Assembly: GCA_015069135.1 (NCBI GenBank)
Contig: SVJE01000002.1
Location: forward strand, 231,953-295,952
DNA length: 64,000 nt
Direction: 5' to 3'
DNA from: Oscillospiraceae bacterium
GTDB lineage: Bacteria; Bacillota; Clostridia; UBA1212; SIG427
The translations under genes and the position numbers were made by a program. Positions 17,270 to 25,815 of the stretch are shown here, one piece after another. The number at the start of each line of letters is the position of its first letter. The stretch's first letter is position 1. The notes under the pieces are model-generated. The model did not search any database. It was given only the letters and a program-made list of their open reading frames with translations, and was not told the origin of the DNA.

Positions 17270-18331
17270 ATGGTTTTATTAAAAAAATATATGTTTTTAA
17301 AAATATCTTGCTTTATGATGATTGTAATGTTGTTTTCAGGGATGCTAATAGTCAATGGAACAGATTATATTCAAAAAGCAGAGTCAAGATATGAATTAAA
17401 GGAGTATGAGGATGCTTCGAAGTCCTTAGCATGTATGCAATATCGTATTCACATACCTGAAGATTATGATAATTCAAAAGCATATCCTTTAGTGATTTTT
17501 TTTGGTGGAGCCGGACAAAATGTTGGGGGGGTAGTAGATGAAAGTGAAGAGTCTGAAAAGTACATTGACAGTTCTCTTTTAGAGGATGGTAATGATAAAA
17601 AGTATCCATGCATTATTCTTGTTCCACTATTGCCTGTGGATTATTACTGGGTAGACAATTTTTTTGGAGAAATTTCTCCTGGAATGGATTTAACTATGGG
17701 TATGATTGATTTTGTGTGTAAAGAATATAGTGTTGATCAGAGAAAAATTTATATAACTGGGTTGTGTTTTGGTGCAAATGGGGCCTGGGACTTGATGTTT
17801 CGTTTTCCTGATAAATTTGCGGCCGGAGTTCCTGTTGCTGGTATAGGTCCGTCAGCACTAGCTTCAAGAATTCAAGATATACCTGTATGGTTATTTAATA
17901 GTGATTCAGATTCGTCTGTTCCTGTATCAGAATCTCGAGGAATGGTTGAAGCATTAAATAGTTCTGGCAATACTAATGTTCGATATACTGAGTATCAAAA
18001 TTATAGTCATATAGAAACCACTGTAGCTTCTTTTTGGAATGAAAATCTGTTCCCATGGTTATTTTCGCAAACAAATTTGAAAGCACCCTATCCTGAGGGG
18101 AAAACCCCAATTGAAATTGCTGAAGAGGACTTAGTAATGATAAATCCAGAAGATGGTAAGGTAGACCATGTACCAGAAAAAGAAGTAAAGAATCCTAATA
18201 ATCAAAACCCTATAGAAAACCTTAAAAGATCAAGCCTTAAAATTGTATTTATATTAATTGTAGTAATAATTTGTCTAGCATTAGTGTTTATGTTGATTTA
18301 TAAAAAATTTCTACGAGAAAGAAAATTGTAA
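17270..18331 (+). CDS. Anchored secreted alpha/beta hydrolase with Cys nucleophile position
   Basis: 353 residues, paralogue of the hydrolase at 14368 (shared stretches GEISPG.DL, KEYSVDQRKIYITGLC, FRFPDKFAAGV). Signal peptide, esterase/dienelactone-hydrolase-like domain, C-terminal membrane helix and basic tail (KKFLRERKL). The elbow GLCFGANG places Cys166 at the nucleophile, with D212/D214 and H247 as partners, as in dienelactone hydrolase, which uses cysteine. It should act outside the cell on an ester, thioester or amide. GGAGG precedes the ATG. Confidence 0.75.
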   Translation: MVLLKKYMFLKISCFMMIVMLFSGMLIVNGTDYIQKAESRYELKEYEDASKSLACMQYRIHIPEDYDNSKAYPLVIFFGGAGQNVGGVVDESEESEKYIDSSLLEDGNDKKYPCIILVPLLPVDYYWVDNFFGEISPGMDLTMGMIDFVCKEYSVDQRKIYITGLCFGANGAWDLMFRFPDKFAAGVPVAGIGPSALASRIQDIPVWLFNSDSDSSVPVSESRGMVEALNSSGNTNVRYTEYQNYSHIETTVASFWNENLFPWLFSQTNLKAPYPEGKTPIEIAEEDLVMINPEDGKVDHVPEKEVKNPNNQNPIENLKRSSLKIVFILIVVIICLALVFMLIYKKFLRERKL

Positions 18332-18357
18332 AAAAGTATAATTACAGGGAGAAACTT

Positions 18358-20076
18358 ATGTCAGGAAAAAGTAAGCGTTGCCGTATTAAGATCATATGGC
18401 GTTTTGCAAAACCATATATACCACTTTTTGTTGTGGCAGAAATATGTATTTTGGTTACATATGCTGTTTCTCTATTGTTACCATTGAATCTTGCACGTTT
18501 AACTGATAAAGTACTATATATAAGAAATGCGTCTTTATTACCGGATGTAATTATTACCTACGTTGTTCTTTTTTTTGCGTCAGCGATTTCTAATCTGATT
18601 TATGCTTATGTCTGGCAGACTTTAAGCAACAGGTATGTAGTAGATGTTAAAAATGAGGTGTTTTGCAAAGCTATGCATGCGAAAGTTTCTTTTTTGTCAA
18701 GCATGGATAGTGGAGATATGATGAGCCGCATCGATGAAGATGCCACACAGTTTATCCATATAGTACAGCGTAATCTTTTTCATTTTATCAATTCTATTAT
18801 TCTGTGTTCTTTTATTGTTTTCTTAGTAGGAAGAATTAATATCATTTTAGCGGTGGCTTTGGTAATTGCGGCAGCTTTGCCAATTATTTTTACAAAAATG
18901 AATAGTAAAACGGTAGAGAATTTAGCAAAAAAAGAAAGAGAAGAAATAGGGTTTCTTACTGGCAAAGTATTTGAGATAATAAAAGGTTTAAGAGAAATTA
19001 GGCTTCTGTGTGCTGAGTGGTGGTCAACTAAGACCATTTTTTCCCGCCAACACAAGATACTTCTTTTGGGTAATGATATCAGGAAACTGGATTTTGTGGT
19101 TAATAAATTTGTATACCTAATTAATGTGCTTACTACATTAATTGTATATAGCATTAGTGTTTATTTGGTTTATAGTGGTTTGATGACAATTGGTATGTTT
19201 TTGGCTGTAATTCAATATGTGGCGCTACTGCATAAGAAATTTAACTGGATGCTACGTATTTATTTGGATTGGTTTACCAGAAAAGTCTCTGTTGACAGAG
19301 TAAGTGAAATTTTGGATACGGATAGTGAGAGTGACATAGGTCAGCCTTTTGCAGAAACCATACATAAGATTCAATTTAAAAATGTTGCTTTTTCTTTTGA
19401 GGAAGATAATCAGGTCCTAAAAGATATTTCTTTTTTTGTGGAAAAAGGGCAAAAAGTAGCGATAGTGGGAGCAAATGGAGTGGGAAAGTCGACTTTAGTT
19501 GGTTTACTGTTGAAGTTTTATTCTCCGGACAAAGGTTCAATTTTATTAAATGGTAAAGAAACTTCAAATTTAAAGGCGACAGATATAAGAAAATCGATAG
19601 GTGTTGTGCAGCAAGATATTCTACTGTTTGACGATACAGTGAGATATAACTTGTTACTTGGCAATGAGGTTTGTAGTGATGAGAAATTAAAAGATGTTTG
19701 TAGAAGAGTAGGTCTAGAGTCTTGGCTTTCTACTCTTCCCATGGGGTTGGATACGGTTTTAGGAAATGGTGCACAAGGTCTTTCTGGAGGCCAGAAACAA
19801 CGATTAATGATTGCGCGCACCCTTTTAAAAAATGCAGAAACAGTAATATTTGATGAAGCAACTTCTGCATTAGACATTGACACAGAAAATTTGGTGATGG
19901 AAGAGTTTGTAAAACATAATCACAATATGACTATTATAGTGATTTCCCATAGGACTGAAGTAATTAAAATGTGTGATCGAATAATTCTGTTAAATGAGGG
20001 TTTGGTGGAAGCAGTTGGTACACATGAAGAACTATTAAAAGAATCTGAATGTTATCGCAAGTTGTTTGGTGTATGA
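18358..20076 (+). CDS. ABC exporter, fused permease and ATPase (second of two)
   Basis: 572 residues with normal N-terminus and GGGAG ribosome site. Six membrane helices, then ATPase: Walker A GANGVGKST (about 371), LSGGQKQR (about 475), Walker B VIFDEATSALD, H-loop VISHRTE. No peptidase domain. It differs from the exporter at 7331 throughout; the two could form a heterodimer or export different compounds. Position directly before the decarboxylase gene (19-base gap) ties it to the second carrier-protein branch. Confidence 0.92.
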   Translation: MSGKSKRCRIKIIWRFAKPYIPLFVVAEICILVTYAVSLLLPLNLARLTDKVLYIRNASLLPDVIITYVVLFFASAISNLIYAYVWQTLSNRYVVDVKNEVFCKAMHAKVSFLSSMDSGDMMSRIDEDATQFIHIVQRNLFHFINSIILCSFIVFLVGRINIILAVALVIAAALPIIFTKMNSKTVENLAKKEREEIGFLTGKVFEIIKGLREIRLLCAEWWSTKTIFSRQHKILLLGNDIRKLDFVVNKFVYLINVLTTLIVYSISVYLVYSGLMTIGMFLAVIQYVALLHKKFNWMLRIYLDWFTRKVSVDRVSEILDTDSESDIGQPFAETIHKIQFKNVAFSFEEDNQVLKDISFFVEKGQKVAIVGANGVGKSTLVGLLLKFYSPDKGSILLNGKETSNLKATDIRKSIGVVQQDILLFDDTVRYNLLLGNEVCSDEKLKDVCRRVGLESWLSTLPMGLDTVLGNGAQGLSGGQKQRLMIARTLLKNAETVIFDEATSALDIDTENLVMEEFVKHNHNMTIIVISHRTEVIKMCDRIILLNEGLVEAVGTHEELLKESECYRKLFGV

Positions 20077-20095
20077 AACTTAAGGAGTTTAAGAT

Positions 20096-21289
20096 ATGGA
20101 TAATGATTTGATTAAAAAAGCTATTTGTAAATTTAAAACACCTTTTTATCTCTATAATGAAAAAGAGATTACAAATTCAATACATACGCTAACTGATACT
20201 TTGCCTGAAACAGCGCAGTTGTTTTATTCATTGAAAGCAAATCCAAATTTAAAAATTATAAAGTTGATTCGTAAGCAGAAGGTTGCTGTAGAAGTATCAT
20301 CTATTGGCGAAATAAAGAGAGCGTTAAAAGCAGGAGTTAAGCCTTGGAGTATTATTTTTTCGGGCCCAGGAAAACAAAAGGAAGAATTACAATATGCTAT
20401 TAAGAAGGGTGTTTTCTGCATTAATGTGGAGTCATTAGATGAAATTAAATTAATTAATAAAATAGGTATGGAAAGAAGTGTAATTGTTAATGTTGCAATC
20501 CGTATTAATCCAAATTTGAATTCGTCAAAAACTTCTATAAAAATGACAGGCATAGCTTCTCAGTTTGGTATTGATGAGGCATCTATTGATGAAACAATAA
20601 GAATTGCTAAGAAATTAAAGAATATAAAAATAATAGGAATTCAGCTATATAGTGGTACTCAGTTGTTAAATTATGAAGACATATTATTTAACACAAAAAC
20701 TTGTATAGAATATTCTAGATGTATTAGCGAAAAACACCAGTTGGATTTTTCTTATATAAATTTTGGTGGCGGTTTTGGGATTCCATATTTTAATGGTGAA
20801 CAAAACTTGGATTGCTATAGATTAAAACTTGGACTGGAACAATTATTTTGTGAAAATAATCAATATCTTAAAAATATGCGATGTGTTTTTGAAAGCGGAA
20901 GATTTTTAATTGCAGACGCTGGCGTTTTTGTTACAAAGATTTTATATAAAAAGATTTCTCATGGAAAAATCTTTCTTGTATGTGACGGTGGATCTAATTT
21001 TCATGCTAATTCTGCTTTTTTAGGAAGACGAGTTCGTTATAACTTTCCGATAACAGTCATTACTAAAGAAACAATAGAGGCAACAGAGTTAGTTACTATA
21101 ACAGGCCCTCTTTGTACACCTACAGATGTTATAGCTCAGGATATTTTATTACCCCAATGTAATTCTGGTGATTATATTGTCGTTGAGAAATCTGGGGCAT
21201 ACGGACTGACCAATAGTCCAGTTCTATTCATCTCTCATCCAAAACCAGTGGAAGCACTTTTTATAAATGAAGAATGGAAGGAGGTGTAA
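20096..21289 (+). CDS. PLP-dependent decarboxylase, LysA/BtrK-like
   Basis: 397 residues of the fold-type III (alanine racemase-like) decarboxylases. PLP lysine K47 in YSLKANPN, phosphate loop GGGFG (224-228), ESGR (266-269) for EPGR, and C340/D344 in GPLCTPTD from the partner active site. The usual HxGSQ reads LYSGTQ, unlike housekeeping diaminopimelate decarboxylase. Together with the ATP-grasp and carrier genes directly downstream this matches the butirosin set, where BtrK decarboxylates glutamyl-S-carrier to GABA-S-carrier. The exact amino acid is unproven; free diaminopimelate, ornithine or lysine are alternatives. Confidence 0.85.
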   Translation: MDNDLIKKAICKFKTPFYLYNEKEITNSIHTLTDTLPETAQLFYSLKANPNLKIIKLIRKQKVAVEVSSIGEIKRALKAGVKPWSIIFSGPGKQKEELQYAIKKGVFCINVESLDEIKLINKIGMERSVIVNVAIRINPNLNSSKTSIKMTGIASQFGIDEASIDETIRIAKKLKNIKIIGIQLYSGTQLLNYEDILFNTKTCIEYSRCISEKHQLDFSYINFGGGFGIPYFNGEQNLDCYRLKLGLEQLFCENNQYLKNMRCVFESGRFLIADAGVFVTKILYKKISHGKIFLVCDGGSNFHANSAFLGRRVRYNFPITVITKETIEATELVTITGPLCTPTDVIAQDILLPQCNSGDYIVVEKSGAYGLTNSPVLFISHPKPVEALFINEEWKEV

Positions 21290-21294
21290 GAATC

Positions 21295-22614
21295 ATGCAA
21301 TTTAACTTTATAGAAGCATTAAAAAACAGAGCCCACAATGAAAAATTTATATGGCTATGTAATATTGGTGCAGAAAAATATTGGCATGATCAAATTAAAA
21401 TTTTTGGAGAAGAAAATAAAAGCCCGTTGGTTAACTCTATAGAAGAGATTAATTTATTATTATGCAAAAAACAAGATATTATGATTTTGCGTAATATGCC
21501 TGATTCGGAATATTTAAAAAATGCAGAAAGAAATGGTTTTGAGATACCTATTATTTTATGTCCAACAAATAAAGATGAAAATTTATCTATATCTGAGTTG
21601 GTTTTGAAAGATGAAAAGCTTTTAAGTTCTTTAAAGAATATAAATGACAAATTTGTTTACTTTGTTCCTTACGCAGTGACAGAATTGGAAGAGAGAATTG
21701 CAGAGATATGTGGGCTGACTATTCTTGGTGCAAGTAGTGAAATTTGTCGCAAAGTAAATGATAAGGTATTTAACAGAGAGATTGCGGAAAGATTGCAGTT
21801 GCCCATAACTGACGGCATTATTTGCAATAGTTTAGATGATATTATGACACATTATTTAGGTTGGAAATATGATAGCAATAAAAAAAATATGAAATTTGTT
21901 TTAAAGAACCCGTATAATGCATCTGGGAAGGGTATGTTTATTGTGGAAAATGAAAAGCAACTTAGAATAATTCTATCAATGTTGAAAAAATCAAATGTTT
22001 CAGGTCGATGGTTATTAGAGAAATGGTATGAAAACAAGATTGACTTAAATTATCAGTTGTTTATATCAAAGGATGGAGATGTTGATATATTTTCTGTAAA
22101 ACGACAGTTTGTAAATAAAACAGTTTATGTGGGTTCAATGATTCCTTCTGGATTAAAACAAAATGTTTTGAAACAGTTGGAAAGTTACGGAAAACAAATA
22201 GGCGAATATCTGTTTTCAATTGGATATACAGGAATAGCAAGTATAGATTCTATGGTAATAGAGGACATTGTAATACCAATAATAGAAATCAATGCTCGTT
22301 TTACACTTTCTACATATCTGTCTTTTCTAAGAGAGCGCTTTAATTGTAAATATGTGTTGTTTAAATATTTTGATATTATATCGCAAACACCTGTCTCATA
22401 CCAGGATATATTACATTTGATAGAAGAGAAAATGTATTCCAAATCAAATGTTTTTATATGTGCACCTTCGCTCTTGCCAGAGCAAAGAAGTAAGTATGAA
22501 GAACGGTACATTGGGCGGCTGTTTGTGTTGTTTTATGAAAACAGCAAAGAAAAACTACAAGAAAACGTGACCAATTTTAAGCAATGTGTGGTAAAGAAAA
22601 TTAATGGATATTGA
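21295..22614 (+). CDS. ATP-grasp ligase, BtrJ-like
   Basis: 439 residues from the ATG after GGAGGTG; the in-frame ATG at 21274 precedes that site and is rejected. ATP-grasp features: LKNPYNASGKGMF (203-215), LLEKW (240-244) and the metal-binding EINARF (331-336). Such enzymes join a carboxylate, activated as acyl phosphate, to a nucleophile. BtrJ of butirosin loads glutamate on a carrier protein, and the adjacent carrier gene and decarboxylase support that role here. Housekeeping ATP-grasp families (DdlA, PurK, carbamoyl-phosphate synthase) do not fit length or context. Confidence 0.82.
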   Translation: MQFNFIEALKNRAHNEKFIWLCNIGAEKYWHDQIKIFGEENKSPLVNSIEEINLLLCKKQDIMILRNMPDSEYLKNAERNGFEIPIILCPTNKDENLSISELVLKDEKLLSSLKNINDKFVYFVPYAVTELEERIAEICGLTILGASSEICRKVNDKVFNREIAERLQLPITDGIICNSLDDIMTHYLGWKYDSNKKNMKFVLKNPYNASGKGMFIVENEKQLRIILSMLKKSNVSGRWLLEKWYENKIDLNYQLFISKDGDVDIFSVKRQFVNKTVYVGSMIPSGLKQNVLKQLESYGKQIGEYLFSIGYTGIASIDSMVIEDIVIPIIEINARFTLSTYLSFLRERFNCKYVLFKYFDIISQTPVSYQDILHLIEEKMYSKSNVFICAPSLLPEQRSKYEERYIGRLFVLFYENSKEKLQENVTNFKQCVVKKINGY

Positions 22615-22648
22615 TTTATATTCGTAAAGGTTTTGGGAGGTATGAAAT

Positions 22649-22891
22649 ATGGAAATTTATAAGGAAGATGTGTATGAAATAATATCCAACGTATTGGAGT
22701 GTGAGGTTAACCTTATCAAACAGATGAATCCAGATGATGATTTAGCTGTATGTGGAATGGATTCGGTGTCGGTAATAAGACTTATCGTCCTGTTGGAGGA
22801 AAGGTATGATATTGAATTTCAGGAGGATGATATGTATATAGGAAAAATAAATACTCTTAATAAGATATTTGAGTTATTAAAAAAATACTAA
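22649..22891 (+). CDS. Acyl carrier protein 2, BtrI-like
   Basis: 80 residues, acidic, with phosphopantetheine Ser39 in VCGMDSVSVIRLIV. GGGAGG lies 8 bases ahead of the ATG; an ATG at 22642 is out of frame and runs into a stop after six codons. It is the third gene of the decarboxylase, ATP-grasp, carrier trio and is the likely platform for the amino-acyl group. A phosphopantetheinyl transferase is not present in the window, so activation must come from elsewhere in the genome. Confidence 0.9.
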   Translation: MEIYKEDVYEIISNVLECEVNLIKQMNPDDDLAVCGMDSVSVIRLIVLLEERYDIEFQEDDMYIGKINTLNKIFELLKKY

Positions 22892-22919
22892 TAAAACTTG
22901 GTAAAGGAGATTATAAGAT

Positions 22920-24272
22920 TTGAGACGGCTTTCGATAATAATGTTTTGTGCTATTTCCCTTGCATGTTTGATAGGATGCCAGAAAAGCAAGTATGATATT
23001 TTGTCTACGCCAATTTCACAAATTGATATAAGTCAACATGCAGAACAATTACATCAATATGATTCACCGTACACGATTTGTTATAAAAACAAAGATGATA
23101 CTTATTCACTATATATTTTTGCTTCTCCAATACAATATAAAGTTGGTAAGGATAAGTATATAGTTATTGATAATACAGTTATAAAGTCAGAAGAAAAGGA
23201 TTTTGTATATGAAAACAAAACGAATATTATCAAAACCTATTTTCCAAAAGATTTAGAAGATTATTTTAGAGTAGAAAAAGATAATATTTTTCTTGAATTT
23301 AAGGTTTGCGATGATTTACAAGGTTTTTCTAGAGCTAAACGTGTAATTTTTACCAATATGTTCGGTGATAGGGTCAGTGCTGTTAAGTATCATAAAGAAG
23401 ATATGGATATGGTATTTTATCCTACGAAAGCAGGTATAAAAACGGAAATTGTTTTGAGAAAAAAACCTAAAAAAAATTATTTTAAATTTAACCTTAAAGC
23501 AAGTGCTTCATGGTTTGAAAATTTAAAAAATGGTTATGTTCTTTTAAAAGAAGGGGGTGAAAATGAAAGTGTTGTTTATCAACCGTTAGTGCAATATATG
23601 ACTGATAAACAACGATTGGACATAACAACTCAAATAAACATTAAAAAGGAAGGTGAAAATTATAGTGTAGAAATGGTAGTTGATGATACTATTTTAGAAA
23701 ATGCTGAATATCCAGTCAAAGTTGATTTCTCATTTGAGATGTACCAAAACAAAGTGCCGGATACAAGCGTTTATTCTGAGTTTTGTATTAATTCATATTT
23801 AAGAAATTATGTTGTGCTAGGTTCGCATCCTATAATGGGGGAAGGCTGGTATTATACACGACTGAGAATTAAATATTTTTTTGACACAAACCCTGATGAT
23901 GTTATTTTTGCATCATACAACACAAGGGGATTATGCAAATCGGAAGATATAATTAGTATCTATACTGCAAAAGATCAATGGTCAAGCACATCAATAGTAT
24001 GGGATAATAAAGTTGGAACTGATAAATTTGTAGCTTCTAAAAAATTAGATTTGCAAAAGTATAGTTGCTTTAATTTGACAGATTTTATAAAATTTTGTTT
24101 ACGAGATGAAGATTTGTTAGTAGAATCAAAAGGTTTTCTTTTGATTTCAAATGGAAATAATATTTTTTCATCAAATGACAATACACTTTATTCTCCGTTT
24201 GTCTTTGTGCATTTAAAGAATCCCCCTACATATTTTAATCCAGCGGAAAGTATTAATCCGCCAGCAAATTAA
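22920..24272 (+). CDS. Lipoprotein with C-terminal DNRLRE-like domain (paralogue 1)
   Basis: 450 residues with TTG start; AAAGGAG lies 10 bases upstream. Lipoprotein signal with lipobox LIGC (Cys20). The first half contains YKNKDDTYSLYIFASPI, shared in form with the paralogue at 29611. The C-terminal 170 residues (YTRLRIKYFF, WSSTSIVWDNK, NLTDFIKFCL) resemble DNRLRE-type beta domains that precede repeats in wall-associated RHS proteins. No RHS repeats or toxin tip follow, so this appears to be a stand-alone surface protein. It opens the exported-protein half of the island. Confidence 0.7.
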   Translation: MRRLSIIMFCAISLACLIGCQKSKYDILSTPISQIDISQHAEQLHQYDSPYTICYKNKDDTYSLYIFASPIQYKVGKDKYIVIDNTVIKSEEKDFVYENKTNIIKTYFPKDLEDYFRVEKDNIFLEFKVCDDLQGFSRAKRVIFTNMFGDRVSAVKYHKEDMDMVFYPTKAGIKTEIVLRKKPKKNYFKFNLKASASWFENLKNGYVLLKEGGENESVVYQPLVQYMTDKQRLDITTQINIKKEGENYSVEMVVDDTILENAEYPVKVDFSFEMYQNKVPDTSVYSEFCINSYLRNYVVLGSHPIMGEGWYYTRLRIKYFFDTNPDDVIFASYNTRGLCKSEDIISIYTAKDQWSSTSIVWDNKVGTDKFVASKKLDLQKYSCFNLTDFIKFCLRDEDLLVESKGFLLISNGNNIFSSNDNTLYSPFVFVHLKNPPTYFNPAESINPPAN

Positions 24273-24283
24273 GGAGAGTTTAT

Positions 24284-25006
24284 ATGAAAAAATCAAAGAT
24301 TTTAGTTGTAATTTTATTATTAGTATGTTTGTCCACAGTGTTTTCCAATATAGTGGGTGCGGAAGAATTGATTCCTGATATGCGATGGTATCATACTTCT
24401 ATAAACTCATCGGGAAAAAAATGTTGTAATATTCTTATTAATTGGGATTATGTTGATCATACAAATTGGAGAAATCATGTAGAAGATGCTATGGATATTT
24501 GGAATTCATATTCTGACCAAAGGGTTAATATACGGAGTGCAGCATACTATACGGAATCAAATATAGATTTATACGATTATGGTAGTGATGATAATGCAGT
24601 ATGGCCATATGCAGATTGTTTGGCTTTTACAACTATAGAAGACAGATATTCACGAGATTATAATGGTGGCATGACACCAAACAGCTGTGATGTTTCAGAT
24701 TTTTCCAAAAAAGCTAATGGGGAACCAGATAATAAAATTTATTCAGCCTATATTATTTTCAACCCAAATTGGGACACTGGAATTAGTTCAAATAGTAGTA
24801 AAAACAATTCGGCAATGAATTTGAGAAAAACAATTGTTCATGAAATAGGACATTGTATAAATCTTGCACACCCAAACGCATCTAATACAAGCGATAAATC
24901 TGTTATGCGACAAGGTTGGGATTTAAATTATAGTGATTATGATAGACCACAAGCCAAAGATGTACGAGATTTAAGAACTTATTATACGCAAAACGAGTAT
25001 AAATAG
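24284..25006 (+). CDS. Secreted matrixin-like zinc metalloprotease
   Basis: 240 residues with a cleavable signal peptide (ending near VVGAEE-like site around residue 26). HEIGHCINLAH (186-196) gives the three zinc histidines and catalytic glutamate of metzincins, and SVMRQGW (206-212) is the methionine turn. The usual glycine in HExxHxxGxxH is Asn193. No propeptide cysteine switch is evident. The closest type is matrixin-like bacterial proteases. It lies 11 bases after the DNRLRE lipoprotein gene and is probably coexpressed with it. Confidence 0.85.
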   Translation: MKKSKILVVILLLVCLSTVFSNIVGAEELIPDMRWYHTSINSSGKKCCNILINWDYVDHTNWRNHVEDAMDIWNSYSDQRVNIRSAAYYTESNIDLYDYGSDDNAVWPYADCLAFTTIEDRYSRDYNGGMTPNSCDVSDFSKKANGEPDNKIYSAYIIFNPNWDTGISSNSSKNNSAMNLRKTIVHEIGHCINLAHPNASNTSDKSVMRQGWDLNYSDYDRPQAKDVRDLRTYYTQNEYK

Positions 25007-25023
25007 TAGGAGGTATACTTTTT

Positions 25024-25710
25024 ATGAAAAAAAGAACGATTTTTTGTTTTGTAACATTGTTAATAATTGCATCTTGTGTTATAGTAGTAAAATTTGCGAC
25101 ACCATCAAAGAGTGTATATAACACAAATCCAGACTTATCTTCTAAAATAGTTGGATCAAATAATTATGCTTTTGATCGTCTTCCGGCAAATACAGTAGAT
25201 GACTTAGTGGACGGTTCTGATTTAATTATTATTGGTGAAGTTATTGATGATGGTATTGAGGGAACATTTAATATATTCGGTGATGAAAAAAAGGCACAGG
25301 CATTTAAAGAAAAATACGGAGAAAATCCTTATTGGCCAACAACCACCGTTAGAATAAAAGTACATAAAATTATTGCAGGGGAAATTGGAGAAAAAGATGA
25401 AATACAATATTTGCAATTAGGTAAACCTAACATACCTGACCTTCAAACAAAGGTAAAGAAATCACAAAAGTTGGTTATGATTTTACGTAATTCTGATAAA
25501 GAAGGAATATATTATGCAAACAAGGCTGAACGTAGCATATTTTATATAGATGAAGAAAATAACCTTACTTCAATGGCAGATGATATGATTTGTGCACGAT
25601 ATGATGGTATATCTATTAAAATATTAGAAAAAGATTTAATTCAAACAGAGTATGTAAAAGACAAACTACAATATGAAGAAAACATAAAGAAGAGTTTTGA
25701 TTCTAAATAA
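25024..25710 (+). CDS. Exported protein of unknown function
   Basis: 228 residues. Basic N-terminus and hydrophobic stretch (IFCFVTLLIIASCVIVVKF) indicate export or an N-terminal anchor. A cysteine lies in IIASC but the context is a poor lipobox. The middle contains LVDGSDLIIIGEVIDDG, a beta-rich pattern seen in several uncharacterised Firmicute secreted proteins. No catalytic motif. TAGGAGG precedes the ATG. It is the third gene of the lipoprotein, metalloprotease set. Confidence 0.65.
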   Translation: MKKRTIFCFVTLLIIASCVIVVKFATPSKSVYNTNPDLSSKIVGSNNYAFDRLPANTVDDLVDGSDLIIIGEVIDDGIEGTFNIFGDEKKAQAFKEKYGENPYWPTTTVRIKVHKIIAGEIGEKDEIQYLQLGKPNIPDLQTKVKKSQKLVMILRNSDKEGIYYANKAERSIFYIDEENNLTSMADDMICARYDGISIKILEKDLIQTEYVKDKLQYEENIKKSFDSK

Positions 25711-25726
25711 AATTAGTTTTTGTTGC

Positions 25727-25767
25727 CAAAGACATCATAGTTCGTAAAATAATCTATGATGTCTTTG
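25727..25767. promoter_or_regulatory. 14-bp perfect inverted repeat ahead of the sigma factor gene
   Basis: CAAAGACATCATAG (25727-25740) and CTATGATGTCTTTG (25754-25767) with a 13-base spacer. It could be a strong rho-independent hairpin lacking a T-run for the gene at 25024, or a protein-binding operator for the sigma factor gene whose start lies 48 bases further on. Confidence 0.6.
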
Positions 25768-25815
25768 TGACAAAATGGGTATATGGATTGTTTTATATAC
25801 AAAGGGGAGAAGTTG

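Noticed and set aside
20096..21289. Housekeeping diaminopimelate decarboxylase (lysA)
   Set aside because: Fold matches, but the HxGSQ and EPGR motifs are altered and the neighbours are an ATP-grasp ligase and a carrier protein rather than lysine genes. Not excluded biochemically.
22920..24272. RHS/WapA-type polymorphic toxin
   Set aside because: A DNRLRE-like domain is present, but no YD/RHS repeats, no toxin tip and no immunity gene follow in either copy.
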